Positions 1-11,600 of a stretch of 64,000 nucleotides of DNA are shown here, in pieces. Origin of the DNA: Gnomoniopsis sp. IMI 355080 (taxonomy: Eukaryota > Ascomycota > Sordariomycetes > Diaporthales > Gnomoniaceae); the NCBI GenBank assembly GCA_027946555.1, contig JAPEVC010000154.1, positions 25,413-89,412 on the forward strand, read 5' to 3'. The notes beneath the pieces were generated by a model that saw nothing but the letters and a program-made list of their open reading frames with translations, did no database searches and was not told the origin of the DNA. Position 1 is the first letter of the stretch, and the number at the start of each line of letters is the position of its first letter. The position numbers were made by a program, and so were the translations under genes.

Positions 1-170
1 TCGCATGTAACCTTAGCATCTGGACAACATTAAACGTCAAAATATGAAAATGATGAATTGTATCTAATTTGACCTCCATACCTGTATGCCCAGCAGATCA
101 TCTACTCAAAAAGCTTCCTCATCGATGAAGATATTTTTTATAAAATTGTGCAGCTTTACTGTGGGCTCAA

Positions 171-190
171 GTACCTAGGTACCTAGGTAT
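171..190. repeat. Double palindromic TACCTAGGTA motif
   Basis: Two overlapping copies of the 10-bp palindrome TACCTAGGTA (172-181 and 180-189) lie just beyond the 3' end of the MFS gene. Further exact copies occur at 27591, 31140 and 53648, all outside coding exons, and shorter CCTAGG-containing variants are scattered elsewhere in intergenic DNA. Function unknown. Confidence 0.7.
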
Positions 191-237
191 GTAGCTCATG
201 CGCGTTCTTTCCTTGACAACCGTCGATCTTTCTACGT

Positions 238-1816
238 CTATTCTCTCTTCTTGTTGAAATTTGGAAGTGCTAGCCATAACAAAAGAAGCACACCCAGAAG
301 CGTAAGAATGATCGGCTGCAGCACACTGACACCCCTACTCTGAGCAATAGCACCCACAGCAAATGGCAAGACTGCTGCGCCACCACCTCCAAACGCTGCT
401 GCAAAGCCAATTGTGCTGACATGAAGATGCTTTGGCAGAGACTTTGTTGCCGCGACGACAGCAGCTGGGAAAAGAGGGCCCAGGAAAAAGCCCTGAAGTG
501 CGACGGCTACAGCCGACACAACGAACTGGGGAACAAGCCAGAGAAGAAGCTCAAGACCCATGGCTATCGGCAGATATATCTGTGAGTATGTTAGCCTTGG
601 TACAATGGAAGGAAGCTGGATTGGGCTCAAGAACCATAATTGCCAGCCGCTCACCCAGCCTGGGGGTGATGAAGCCTAAGATCAATCGTCCGATGGTCAG
701 GCCGAGCCAGAAGCCCGTGGCAGTCATGCCACTGGCGAAGGCCTCTCCATGTCGCACGTCTATCATGAACTGAACAATCCACCCTCCCAGTGCAACCTCA
801 ACCCCGACGTAGCCCAGCAAGAAGAACGCGCAGAGCCAAGTTACCCTGGCAGCAGGCATCTGAACCAGAGCCTCATGCATGATTGACTTGCCAGGATTGT
901 CAGTGGTTTTGGGATGGGCGTCTCTAAAAACCTGACCGGTAGCCTTCCAAAACGTGGAGACCAGTGCTACAGCCTCCACGGCTGCGACAGCGATCATGAC
1001 ATAGTAATACTCGTACCACTCCACCCCAAGCTTGGTGATCATTGCGGTAGCTATGAGCGGCGCTAAAGTGCCACCTAGGCCGTAGAAAGCATGCATGATG
1101 CCAAGCACTTCGTTCGCATTTGCCATGGCCCCCATCCAGGCCTACGAGACTGTATCAGTGATGTTCAACGAGCTCTGGGTTGCAAGTCATGCCAGAAAGC
1201 TCGTCAAGGTGGAAAAGGCTCAACTACTCACATTCCACGCTGCATCGGCGATGCCATTTCCAAACCCAGCCAGCATGTAAACGATCACCAGAACTGGATA
1301 TGGTGGGTGAGCGACTGCCACGGCGTACGCCACCAAATGACAGCTGGAGCAAACAACGGCAATGCCACGCTGGCCAAAGTGCGTGTGTATCCAGTTGTTC
1401 AACATCGCGGAGAGCGTGTAGCCAACAAAGGGACTCAAGAAGATGAGTGAGACTAGCGTGTAGGACAGGTTGTAGTATGGACCCATATAAGGGATGATGG
1501 CACCATATGCCGCATCATTCATTCCCAGCACCATAAGAGACCAGAAGGCGGCGAAGACTCGCGGTGTATTGCCTCGTGGGTAGTTCCAGCGTTCCAAAGG
1601 CTGGGAGACTGTGCTAGGCGCAGGAAGCGGTGAGATCACATCATGGGTTTTGTCGCCCTGCAAGATCCCCGGGCTCTCGAGAGAGCTGGCTATACCATAT
1701 GCACGGCTTGGACTGGACGGCCCGGCCTCGTGGCCTTGTCTTCTATCCGCGATGGGCAATGTTGCGTCGAGACGGTGGGCAGGAGCCTCAAGGAGTTCGA
1801 CTGTGGTACTCGACAT
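238..1816 (-). CDS. MFS transporter, BSC6/fucose-permease-like
   Basis: Twelve-helix major facilitator expected in the plasma or an organelle membrane; substrate unknown. Three exons join in phase 0: 1816-1232, 1141-635 and 579-238, giving 477 aa. Intron 1 (90 bp) has a clean GTGAGT donor. Intron 2 (55 bp) has a weak GTTCTT donor but a GCTAAC branch site and CACAG acceptor, and the join restores the helix that runs GERLAIM into IYLPIAMG. The first 75 or so residues are hydrophilic and the helices follow. The C-terminal block with QGFFLGPLFPAA and a Gly/Ala-rich helix is typical of fungal bypass-of-stop-codon-6-like MFS proteins. Family assignment is from recognised motifs; substrate is not inferable. 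The donor of intron 2 is the least certain part. Confidence 0.85.
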
Positions 1817-3760
1817 ATTGGGACCTGATATTCAATGTGGCAGAGCGTCGTTAATGATGCACGCCCTTATAGAATCGCTCTGCTTAAGGTATGTTACCAC
1901 CCGACCATTGATTGCATCATTCAATGTGTTTATAATAGCGGCTGTCTTGACGGAATGCTCGCTGAATTGATCATTTTGCTTGGCGCTATCTGAGTCACCT
2001 ACATGCATCAGTCCCGAGCGGTCGCTGTGGAGAAGAGCTGCAATTAGTTTAGTGCCTCCGAAATGCTGATTTGCAAGTTGCAGAAGATCAGCGGGGGGGT
2101 ATTGAGCCTGCGGCAAATTCTCGGCTGAACTTAAAGAATAGGCTCTAAAACTACAGCAAGCAAGACGGCACCTTTTCTCAAACCCCCATTCTTACTAAGA
2201 AGGTGGTCCGTCCGTCATGATCAAAAGCGCTCTGCTACTTCAAAATTCACAAAATGATCACCAGTAATTATTCCGCTGACGAAAGCCTTCCAAGGCCTAG
2301 GTATGATCTCCAAGAGAGTTGCTCAAGAGAAGTTCACTTGAAGCTGCACTGCACATGATAAGGTGGGCAGTGGAAGCCAACTTGCAAAAACCAGTGTTTG
2401 GAATATCGAAGGGACAGTATTACTGATTTTCTCTTTGTTGTTTATGCTTGTTCAATTGGTAACGTCGAACTTGTTGTTTGAAGGTGGACCGGGTCATGTG
2501 CAAAGTCAATTCCCTCCCTGCCCCCCAAAAAAGTAAGGCATTCCACCGGCTTGGGACGCAAAGAAACTTTGTGCATGGTCCAGATCATGATCAATTCACG
2601 GCAAGGTTCCAGTCTTGTGTTACACCAATACACCTTGATCCGAACGGTCAAAAGTTGTCATCTGAAGAAGAGACAAACGCTCCACTAAATTTATCTGGTG
2701 AGATGAAGATGATTTTCTTTTTTTTGCATGTCATTTTGAGAAAATTCATCTCCCTGTCAGGCTTCAGCCTACGGCTACATGTCCTCAGAGCCACGGGACA
2801 GCAATCAGAGTAAGACAATCGCTCGAAGCCACGTATCCCTCTTGCTAGCAAATAGTGCCTCAACACTCCCAGAAACTTCAGCCTGGATAGGGCATTGGAA
2901 CATTGATGTTGTGATTATGTTCCAATTGTCCACATTCATGTAGGTGGAGCTCCTTCTACTATGTGAATTAAAGAAGTGGAAATGGGCAAACACAGAAAAG
3001 ACAGAAACAAGAGCAAAGTGACAACGGGCTTGTCGACACAGACCTGAAAGCACGGGTTTCGACGGATCATTGCCACGGGGCTCAAGCCATTTTGTTCAAC
3101 GCTTGGGCCGTTCACAACTCATCCGCGCGTGAATCGAGTGTCTGATATGTCTATCTTTCATGCAGAGGGCCTATTAATAGCGACTTCAAGATTGCCATTG
3201 CTGCGCATTCCACGGACGGCTTGTGGGGCAAACTTGTAGAATCTGACCATGGCAAATGTGCCTTAAGGCAAAGTGACTGAGGCCACCTACGGCTAACAAG
3301 TACCCTAGGGTAAGCTCGTGGATCAGCGACAGACATGCTTGGCAATGTCAGTATGGGGTTCCAGAACAATTCGATCAAGAACCGACTCTGTGACAGTACG
3401 ACCACGAAATACCAGTATAGGTTTCGGGTTGGTTTTAGCCCCTGTTGTGAAGTGTCAAAGGCGATGCGCTCGGGAGCGGAATGTGGGTCAGTTTCAACAG
3501 CCCTTGCTCAGCCCTGTCCCGACTCCCGCCATCTTTCATCTAATCCACGAGCATCAATGTACTTATAAGAAAGAATTCAGCCACTTCTTTATGTCAGGCA
3601 TCCTCAATACTTCCAGCCACACGCACTCGTAAATCTTTTGAACATTGATCATCTCTTATAACCAGTAAATTCTTTCCAGAGTCCCCGACCACGTCAAACA
3701 CTCGCCCCCTGAGCGTAACATTGCCTGATTCGGAAGCCTACCCAAGTACATTCAGCCAAG
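1817..3760. other. Intergenic, no gene recognised
   Basis: About 1.9 kb between the MFS gene and the next plus-strand gene. Only short overlapping reading frames on both strands without recognisable motifs or convincing splice partners. The left end must hold the divergent promoter of the MFS gene. I see no RNA gene or repeat. Confidence 0.5.
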
Positions 3761-4432
3761 ATGATGAGGAAATTCAAGAAAAGTTTGCGTGTAGACAAAG
3801 AGAAGAGCAAGACCGAAGCCAGCACAGGACTCGAACCAGGTTATTGCCATGCTTGTGGTCACAGGACACCAAATCGAAGCACTTTCGGCAGCATATCATC
3901 TCGCAGCGGCGACAGGGTTTCTTGGGCCGGTTTTTCAACATCAGACAGCGGCTACGAAAGTGTTGATGGGGGTAAAAGTCAAAAATCAGAGTCACCAATC
4001 GACGACGATCGCTCCATGTTCTCCATAAAACCACCTACCCGGCAGCAAACCTACTCGTCGAGTGTCTACTCGAGCGATATCCCGGCTCTCGAGACGCTCG
4101 ATCCATTCCCGATGATGGAAGAAGTAGTGGAAGAAAACGACGACGATCTCTTCGACCTGCCACCACAGTCTCCAAACAACTACTCGAGACATTTAGGCCC
4201 GCCAAAGTCGCGATTTGCAAGGTTGAACGATCTTCCAGCGGCCAGTCCGAGAGCACTCATGTTCCCAGATGACGTGTTCGACTGGGACGCCGGCATCGAG
4301 ACACAAGAACCGAAAAGCAAGCTGAAGCATAGACGTAGTAGGTGGAGCAAAGGAGGATCTTTGTCATCAATTGTATTCCCGATGAAGCTCAGAAAACTGT
4401 CAAGGGGTAACGATACAAGGGAGGAATACTAG
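3761..4432 (+). CDS. Hypothetical protein, 223 aa, Ser-rich with an N-terminal CxxC
   Basis: Single-exon frame of 223 aa with start CAAGATGATGAGG. I do not recognise a family. The N-terminus is basic (MMRKFKKSLRV), followed by a CHACGHR motif near residue 29 that could hold half a zinc site, a Ser/Gly-rich stretch, an acidic patch (EEVVEENDDD) in the middle, and a basic tail around KLKHRRSRWSK. There is no signal peptide or membrane segment. Composition suggests an intrinsically disordered, probably nuclear or cytosolic protein. It is convergent with the GMC oxidoreductase, only about 126 bp away. A second start one codon later is equally possible. Confidence 0.6.
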   Translation: MMRKFKKSLRVDKEKSKTEASTGLEPGYCHACGHRTPNRSTFGSISSRSGDRVSWAGFSTSDSGYESVDGGKSQKSESPIDDDRSMFSIKPPTRQQTYSSSVYSSDIPALETLDPFPMMEEVVEENDDDLFDLPPQSPNNYSRHLGPPKSRFARLNDLPAASPRALMFPDDVFDWDAGIETQEPKSKLKHRRSRWSKGGSLSSIVFPMKLRKLSRGNDTREEY

Positions 4433-4558
4433 GCTAAAGTCAGACAGAGACGCATTCGTGACAAATATCGATTGTCAAAGTTGCAGCAAGAGTTTTAGAT
4501 GCTGTTGAGTCAGATTATCCTCCACGTGTTCAGCAGAATCGACTCCCCAATTTGTAAT

Positions 4559-6565
4559 TCACGAGCTTTGATCCAGTATCAGATCCGCAACTCGTTCTGC
4601 CATCGCGTACGCAACGCTTTGCGGATGTCCAGGAGTCAAGAAAGGCATGGCACTCGTATCGACGACTCGCAGATTCTCAAAACCGAACACGATCCCATTG
4701 CTGTCCACAACTGCGGTCTCATCTGTCTTCTTGCCCATCTTGCATGTTCCGCTTGCGTGGTAGACCGTGGTCATGCTCTCGCCGATCCAAGCCTCAATCT
4801 CCTCGTCAGTCTGTACGCTGGAGCCCGGATAGGCCTCCTCAGTGTCGGCAACACCCAACACTGCCAGAAGATCCCAGATGGCACGTTGGCGTTTCACGGC
4901 CTGGACTGCAAGATCCAGGTCAGCAGAATTGGAAAGCCAGCCAGCGTTGACCTCGGGCAACGTCAGCATGTCTGGCCCTGCCAGCTTCACCGTCCCTGTC
5001 GACAGCGGAGCCACAAGACAGCTGTTTATGGTGGCGTAGTTATGACCATCTTTGGGATCTTCGGTCTGCTTGTTCCCGTTATCACCATTGTAAGCCGAGA
5101 CAGGAAGCCACTCGATCTCGGGCCAGTCAGACGGGAAGGCAGAGTCAAGCGCAGCTCGAGTGCTGTTGGTCAGGTTGCTGCGATATGGCTCTGGAAGCTT
5201 TTCCCATCCATAATAACCTGGGCCGAAGATGCTCAGAGCCCCACTTGCCGACGTGAGATAGGTCTCTACTAACGCTGCTTTAACGGTGGCACTGTTGGCG
5301 GAAGCGCTTCCGGTCTGCACGTTGACACGCCTCGCGGTACCAAAAATAGGGTGATCCCATAGATTCTTGCCCACGCCGGTCAGGTTCTGTCGGCAGGGAA
5401 TGTTGAAGCTAGCCAGTTCAGTGCAGTCGCCAATACCGGAAACCATAAGCAGCTGTGGCGACTGGAAAGCACCGGCAGATACGATAACCTCTTTGTTGGC
5501 TGTAAGTGTGAAGTTGACGGAACCGGTTCCGAATGTGCCTGCTGTAAGGGCCGAGACACCTGTTGCGCGGGTGCCATTGCTCGAGAACAAGACCCGAGTC
5601 CCAAGCGTGTTCTTGTAAACCGTCAAGCTCTGGAGCTGTGCCTTGATGGCAGATTGGAGGAATGAAGACTCGGAAGAAGAGCGCTCTCCGTTTTCCGGGT
5701 TGATGGTCAGGGCTGCATAAGCTGAACCCAGCAGGGTTCCACTGCTCAGACCGGCGATCTGAGGCATCCCAGCTTCAATAAAAGCCAATCTTGCCCATGT
5801 ACCGAAAGGATCTACAGCATTACTGAATGACACATGAAGTGGGCCACCGTTGGGCGAAAATGCTCCAGGGTCTTGGAGATTGGTCGAGTTCGTATAGGAG
5901 CTATTCAAGAATGCGGTATAGTTGGTCGATTTCTTGAAGTAGGGGAGCATATTCTCCCAAGTAAAACTGTCGTCTCCAACCTCGTCTGCCCATTTCTGCA
6001 TGCTACCGACAGTCGGTCTCTGGTAGAGGAAATAGTTTCTTGCACTGCCGCCGCCCAGGGTTTTTCCCCGTGCGTAATGTAGGCGTCGAGAAATGGGTGC
6101 TTGTTGCTCAGTCGTTGCGATGCCCCAATCAATCAATGGTTGATAATTATTTAAATCACTGCCAGTGAAATATGTAGCATAGCCAGGCACAACACTGAGG
6201 TTCGAATTGTCTGTTTCGTAGAAACCTCCCGCCTCAACTACTGCAACACTGGCGTTTCCTTCCGCCAGGCGCGTAGCGAGCGTTAACCCAGCGGTACCCT
6301 AGGCCTATTGTCAGTCCCAGTAATATATTGGTATAAGCTGATCTTTCAGCTTGTCTCATACGAGCTCTGTGGAGAAGTAGCCTGTAATTGGAAAGGGAGG
6401 TCACTGAAGCATACTTACGCCACCAACGATAACATAGTCGTATGTAGCGTCCGTGCCAGGTACTCCGAAGAATGAACTAGGGAGACGTTGACCCTGAACA
6501 TATACCACGGCCGTGAGATATATGGCCAGTCGAATCCAGCCAACCATGACCGGCGTAGAGAACAT
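4559..6565 (-). CDS. GMC-family FAD oxidoreductase, secreted
   Basis: Flavoenzyme of the glucose-methanol-choline family that oxidises an alcohol group; the exact substrate cannot be read from sequence. Two exons, 6565-6419 and 6298-4559, joined in phase 0 across a 120-bp intron (GTAAGT...CCTAG), give 628 aa, the usual family length. The N-terminus MFSTPVMVGWIRLAIYL looks like a signal peptide, so the enzyme is probably extracellular. The join creates the Rossmann fingerprint VGGGTAG at about residues 47-53. The C-terminus carries the catalytic pair: His in HASGT (about 563) and His in TPGHPQS (about 607), so the active site looks intact. Relatives include aryl-alcohol, glucose and choline oxidoreductases. 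It lies in the accessory block with UstYa and FAD genes. Confidence 0.9.
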
Positions 6566-7990
6566 CTTGTCCGTGCTTCTTGTCCGTGCTTCTTGATCGC
6601 TCTAGACAGATCCAGCGAACGGACCCTCGAGGACTGCTAGGGCTGCAATCTTACTGTAGTATAGAAGGATTGTTCAACGCATCTGGGGTCAGGTTACAAC
6701 TTATGGGATTATGGCGCCCCTGACTCTGAATCTCGGTAAAGATGGTGGATCCTTTATCCACCACGCGAACCTAGGCACATAAAAAGCCGAATAGCTCGTT
6801 TGCCGGTGAATCGAACGGTGTGACGGGCACCAACGCCGACCTCGCCAATTAATTGGAGAAGCTGGCCGTACATGGTGTGTAAAGAGGGGGGGAACCTATC
6901 CATCAGGTTGGGTCCCTAGGCCCGGAGCTACGTCGTGCAGGATGTTAGACGTTCGTGGTGATATCCCCGCCGGGACACCTGCAGCTGCGAGGTTCCTTGA
7001 AAGGGTCGTACTATGTAGAGTGCTGTTGGATAATGGAATCCATCCTCCAGCTGGCCGCAAAATTTTTGTGATCATGGAAGCGTGCAGAGCGACAACCCTG
7101 GCATACTAAAGTAGCAGACTAGGGCATGCATATGTGCATGTACATGACTTTTTGACCGAGCTAGGCTGGGGTACGTCAATTTGTGGGACCTGACTGCTCA
7201 CATTATACCTAGTAGGTAAGTTATAGGAGGAGGGCTTAGGTGCTAATGGCGCTGTTATTGAACTTGTATGCTTTGCCAAACAACAGACAGACGATCATAG
7301 TCATAGGCACATGGGTAGCGGATCTGCATCTGGCTCTAGGTGATACGTATAGCATAAATGTCTTGGGCATTTTGTTCATCCCACAATTTGCCTGTAGTCT
7401 GCCCAGATGGATCTTCGCGGGAGAGTATACTCCATATATGTACTACCTATGACCCACCCGTCTGAACGCTAATCCGCGGGCACTGAAGACCCATGCCTTG
7501 TTCAGACGTCGGAACGCGGAAACCCGGCTCACAACTTGGCAGTGGAGCTGAGCCCTCGCTTCGGGATCTATAGGAATCAGGAAACAAGTAGCCATAAGCG
7601 ACAATCGCTGGTCTCGCTACGTTCAATGGCGCCAACAACTTACAGTTCTCAGAGCAAGCGCCTTGCTATTATGTCCGAATTTCCTTGTAATGTATATTTA
7701 AGTCACACGTCTAGCCTTTTTGTTGCGATGACCCTTAACGACTAATCTTTCGGGCGCGTGCTTGTCCGATATGGTGTGGAATATGTGAAGGGGGAGAGCA
7801 TCCTCCCTCTGGAATAAGCTTTACCAGGGTGCTAAATAAGACTAACGTGCAATAACTGCTGCTCCGCAATAGACAGGGCAGAATCCTGTGAAGCCCATTG
7901 AAAACATGGCTACTCCTTCCACCCAAGAAGCTGCATTCTCCTTCGGTTGCTGTTAGAGAATCCACCATCATCTTCCCACCGACAATCGCA
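6566..7990. other. Divergent intergenic region (GMC / rhodopsin-like)
   Basis: About 1.4 kb that separates two divergent genes and so contains both promoters. Next to the GMC start codon is a tandem 13-bp duplication (CTTGTCCGTGCTT, twice, 6566-6591). No supported gene: the 70-aa frame at 7240 has hydrophobic patches but no recognisable motif. Confidence 0.45.
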
Positions 7991-9298
7991 ATGGATGATG
8001 GCAATATTGCTTGGCATATCTGGCTAGGCGTAATAATTAGCATTGTTCCTGCCACAATTGTAGTACCGATACGGTTCTATGCCAGGACGCACGGGTCTGA
8101 CCCGGCTGGATTGAAGGCAGATGACTGGATGATACTGGCAGCTCTGGTAGGTTTATCACTTTCAATGGCTTGAGAGTCATACGTTTATTATCCCACATTA
8201 ACCTGAGTGAGAGAGATATAGGTTGTCAACTGGGCCATGGCAGCCATCCGATTTCATGCAATCATTGCGGACGGCTACGGCATACATGCCAGTCAGCTTT
8301 CAGCGGCGACCGTGTCGAACTTTCAGAAGTCATTCCTAGCAGTCCAACAAACATACTTTCTCAATGCTGCCCTGACGAAGTGTTCCATACTATATCTATA
8401 TCATCGTATATTGTTAGTCACCCAAGCTCCTTCGTCCATCTCATTAAGTCTTCTGTGGCCCATTCATATACAATCTGCGTATTATTCGAGGTTGGGCAAC
8501 AAGCATGGCATTTTCACCAAACAGGCCCCCTGATCAGCGGACGCGATTCACTGACATACGGGCACTATGACAGTGGCATTTCCCATCGATTCACAATGTT
8601 GCTTTGGGCCATTGGCGGTGTCGTCGTGACCTACTTCATCATATGCGTATTTGTTTCTATATTCGGCTGCGTGCCAGTGTCATACTTCTGGGATAAAACG
8701 CAAAATGGACAATGCATCGACGAAGTCGGATTCTTCCGCGGCAACGGTATAGTCAACATGCTTTTGGATGTACTGATCCTATGCCTTCCGATACCAATGG
8801 TTTGGAGACTGGATCTTGGTTTGCAACAAAAGATAGCAGTGACAGGAATCTTTGGCCTAGGAACCTTGTAAGTCTCTCTCGAGCTTCCCTCAGTCTCAAG
8901 AAGTGGCCGCTCAATCTCTGCACAGCGTTTGCCTCGTCTCGATCATGCGAATCGTTGCCTTTGCCCACTCTGATCAGAACGACCCAACCTGGACCACGGT
9001 CGACACCGCCATGTGGTCCTCTATCGAGCAATCGATCGGCATTGTGTGTACGTGCCTCCCGACTCTAAGGCCGTTGCTGCTTTGGATGTGGCGATGGTGT
9101 CCCGGTTCCTCTCGGCCCTCTACGATACCACTTCAAGCTATGCACAAGGAAGTGCGAGACCTACAACAACCGCCCAGGTCGAGGTCGTCGCCCAGCGAAC
9201 GGAGAATACTTCAATCCTCAGAAGTAGAACTGAGTCTCAAGCACTGTTCTAGTGCGAATGGATACGACCACGATGGGGACAAGACAGAGAATGTTTGA
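7991..9298 (+). CDS. Rhodopsin-like (SAT4-type) seven-helix membrane protein
   Basis: Four exons (7991-8146, 8222-8412, 8538-8867, 8926-9298) with matching phases give 349 aa. Splicing restores the family hallmarks: FYARTHG followed by DDWMI after the second helix, LYLYHRIFGR in the middle, the C..V.YFWD loop with an N-terminal GQC, NMLLDVLILCLPIPM, and the final EQSIGIVCTCLPTLRPLL. This is the large fungal membrane family related to satratoxin cluster protein SAT4; members are widespread near secondary-metabolite loci and related proteins act as receptor-like proteins in some plant pathogens. Ligand and role here are unknown. The start at 7991 is preferred over an in-frame ATG at 7898 because it begins directly before helix 1. 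A hydrophilic Ser/Arg-rich tail forms the last 60 residues. Confidence 0.85.
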
Positions 9299-9799
9299 TG
9301 CATTCAATGCAAGTTACAATATATGATAGGGTTCAGACCACTCCTATGCTTATCTCTCGTGTTGTACTGTGATCTGACCTTTAAGTATAAGGATCTCCTA
9401 TTGTTCTAGCCTATGTCCAGGTCTTCAAGGGCCATATCTTACATCTCTTTGTGTGCGAGCCTCTTACCTGACCCTCTACACAGAGTCTTTGCCATGACGA
9501 ACAGTGATAGCGCATGCCGGTTGCTGAGTCAACCTGTCCATTTTTATCTGGTGTCTTCTCGGGACGCGATCAATTACTGCACGGTAGCGAAGCCGCTGCC
9601 AGCGCAGCTCCATGACTTGACGTCCTAGATTCTATGGCCGACGATTGTAGTCAATTGATCAGGAAGAAGTGAAGCTTGCATGTCCAAACCCGAGGCTTTT
9701 CATCCAGCTTCGTGGCAATTTAAATTTAAGTGATTTATAATGTTATACCCTAGGTAGTCCCGGCTATCAGCTATTCTTCATCATCGCAATGAAGCCCAT
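9299..9799. other. Convergent intergenic region
   Basis: Space between the 3' ends of the rhodopsin-like and UstYa-like genes. It contains A+T-rich stretches near 9720-9760 that could serve 3'-end formation; no gene seen. Confidence 0.4.
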
Positions 9800-10849
9800 C
9801 TATGCAGGTACCTCGCTGTCCACGACCTTGATCTCAACCTCCTGGTCTAACGCCGATGTTCCCACGGTTGCGAGCGTGTTGTCTCTGGGAACGTATAAAT
9901 CGCCTTCCGTACTCCGTCTCCGCGTGAATTGACGCAGATACGAGAAGTCTCTACAAACGTGCTCTTGGTTCGAGTCGATATACGGCCGATGTGCGTCTTC
10001 CCGGAATTGTGTTGGGATCAGAGTTGTGGAGCCATAGCATTGAATGTGCTGACGAATGGCATCCAGGCAATGCGCTGTATGCGCCGTGCTCGTCTCGACG
10101 GGCATCCCATGCTGCGTGTATCTCTCCGGATTCAAGGCCATCCGTATCTCGTTCTGCATACATGTCAGATCCTGCGCTCAATGAAAGGTCCACGAGGGCC
10201 ACATACCAAACAGTGAAGCGAGTGGAACACATCCAAGCTCGCAGTGTAGCCACCATTTTTCTGATCAATGTACTTATGCCTCTTCTCGCCCCAAGCCTCT
10301 ATCGCTTCTTCTTCCGAGATAGAGAAGAACCGGTCATCCACCAGATCGAGCCAGTTGTTGTCGGTCTCTTTCGACTGGCTGCTAAAGTCAAGGTTCTCCG
10401 GCCACTCCGCGGTCTCATCCACCGGTGGCGTGTGCATCGTGCCATTGCCATCAAACAGCGGGCTTCCGCCAAAGCGCCTTATTTCAAGTGGCACTTTGCG
10501 CAACGATTCTGCTCATTCCGGTCAGATCAAGTCTCAAGCGAGTATGCTGAAGCAGAGACGTACTGAGGTCTGTTGAGAATGCCGTCTCATATGTCCCGTA
10601 TTGCAATGTGTCCGGTCTTTCGAGGAGCAACAAGATCGTGGTCGTTGCAAATACACAGGTCAAGAACCACGGTATGACATCCGGCGATATTATCCTTGAC
10701 CGCCATGAGCGTCTGGGCAGGAGGATGTGAGGCCTGGCTGCTATCTCTGAATCTGTGGATGACCTTGGGTCGTCGACATATTGTATGGATCCGAATCGTA
10801 CACTCTGTGACTTTTCAACGACCCCTGCTTGGGGCGATCTCATCGGCAT
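9800..10849 (-). CDS. UstYa-family (DUF3328) oxidase-like protein
   Basis: Three exons (10849-10564, 10508-10207, 10153-9800) with introns of 55 and 53 bp give 313 aa. A single membrane anchor spans about residues 57-76, after a hydrophilic N-terminus, as in the family. Both signature HxxHC motifs are present and intact: HSLHC at 191-195, immediately before the second intron, and HTAHC at 221-225, followed by LDAIRQ and a later HVCRDF. UstYa-type proteins are copper-dependent oxidases or tailoring enzymes that cyclise ribosomal peptides (ustiloxin, asperipin, phomopsin) or modify non-ribosomal products such as cyclochlorotine. No KR-repeat precursor gene is visible nearby, so the substrate is unknown. 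Confidence in family is high; function is inference. Confidence 0.9.
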
Positions 10850-11600
10850 CTTGACGGGCTCGGAAGCGTGTGTTTACAGGTCACTAGGGGTCACACAGCG
10901 GGTCCTTCACAAGTTGACAGGATCGAAAGTCTGTTCTGTCGCGTCGCACACAAGATCGTCGTCGGCGAGACCCTTTAAGCAATACAGATTAGAATTAACA
11001 GCAGCACGTCTCAAGCATACGGCGAAGCCGGAGCTACCGCCCTCAAGACCTGGCATGTGGTTTGCTTTATACAATGTTGATGGCAAGCTCGGCGTCGATC
11101 AGTACCCGTGGACGTGCGCTGCCTCATCTCGGTAGCACTATTGCAAAGACGGGGCGCCAAGGCATGTTTTTGTGGGATTGTGGAATTAAGTGGGTCGTAG
11201 AAGCATTCGAGAAGCCAGGATCGTACAATACATTAACGCGAATACGTGGGCAAACTCATTGCTAGGCGATAGTGCATCGTGGAGCCTGCATTCACCGCCT
11301 GCGTTCTCAGGAAAAGGGGTCGACTAAAGGGTCAGGGGCTTTGGGCTCGGAGATCGGCACGCGGCTCGTTCTCGTTGTGCATTCTAGCATAAGAATCTCG
11401 GCATTCGTGGTGAACAACTTCGATGCTCTACCTCTTGGACGATGGCGTCGCTCTCGACTGGCTTTCGGGCCTTTGATCCGACGACAGCACGGCCAGGTTT
11501 CAGTGCCCAAAGCCTGACAATCCCAGCTGCCCGGTCAAATTGAGCACGTCACTAATCCGAAGCAATATTCGACTACTTGACGCAATCCCGGTGTTTTGGT
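10850..11600. other. Intergenic, upstream of UstYa-like gene
   Basis: About 750 bp. It contains the UstYa-like promoter and the 3' end of the neighbouring MFS gene, which is on the same strand. No peptide precursor with a signal peptide plus repeated dibasic sites was found on either strand. Confidence 0.4.

Noticed and set aside
4499..5272. 257-aa plus-strand frame
   Set aside because: It lies antisense to the GMC oxidoreductase, which has clear family motifs; the plus frame shows none.
7240..7452. Possible ribosomal peptide precursor near the UstYa-like gene
   Set aside because: The frame has hydrophobic stretches but no repeated core sequence and no regular dibasic processing sites.
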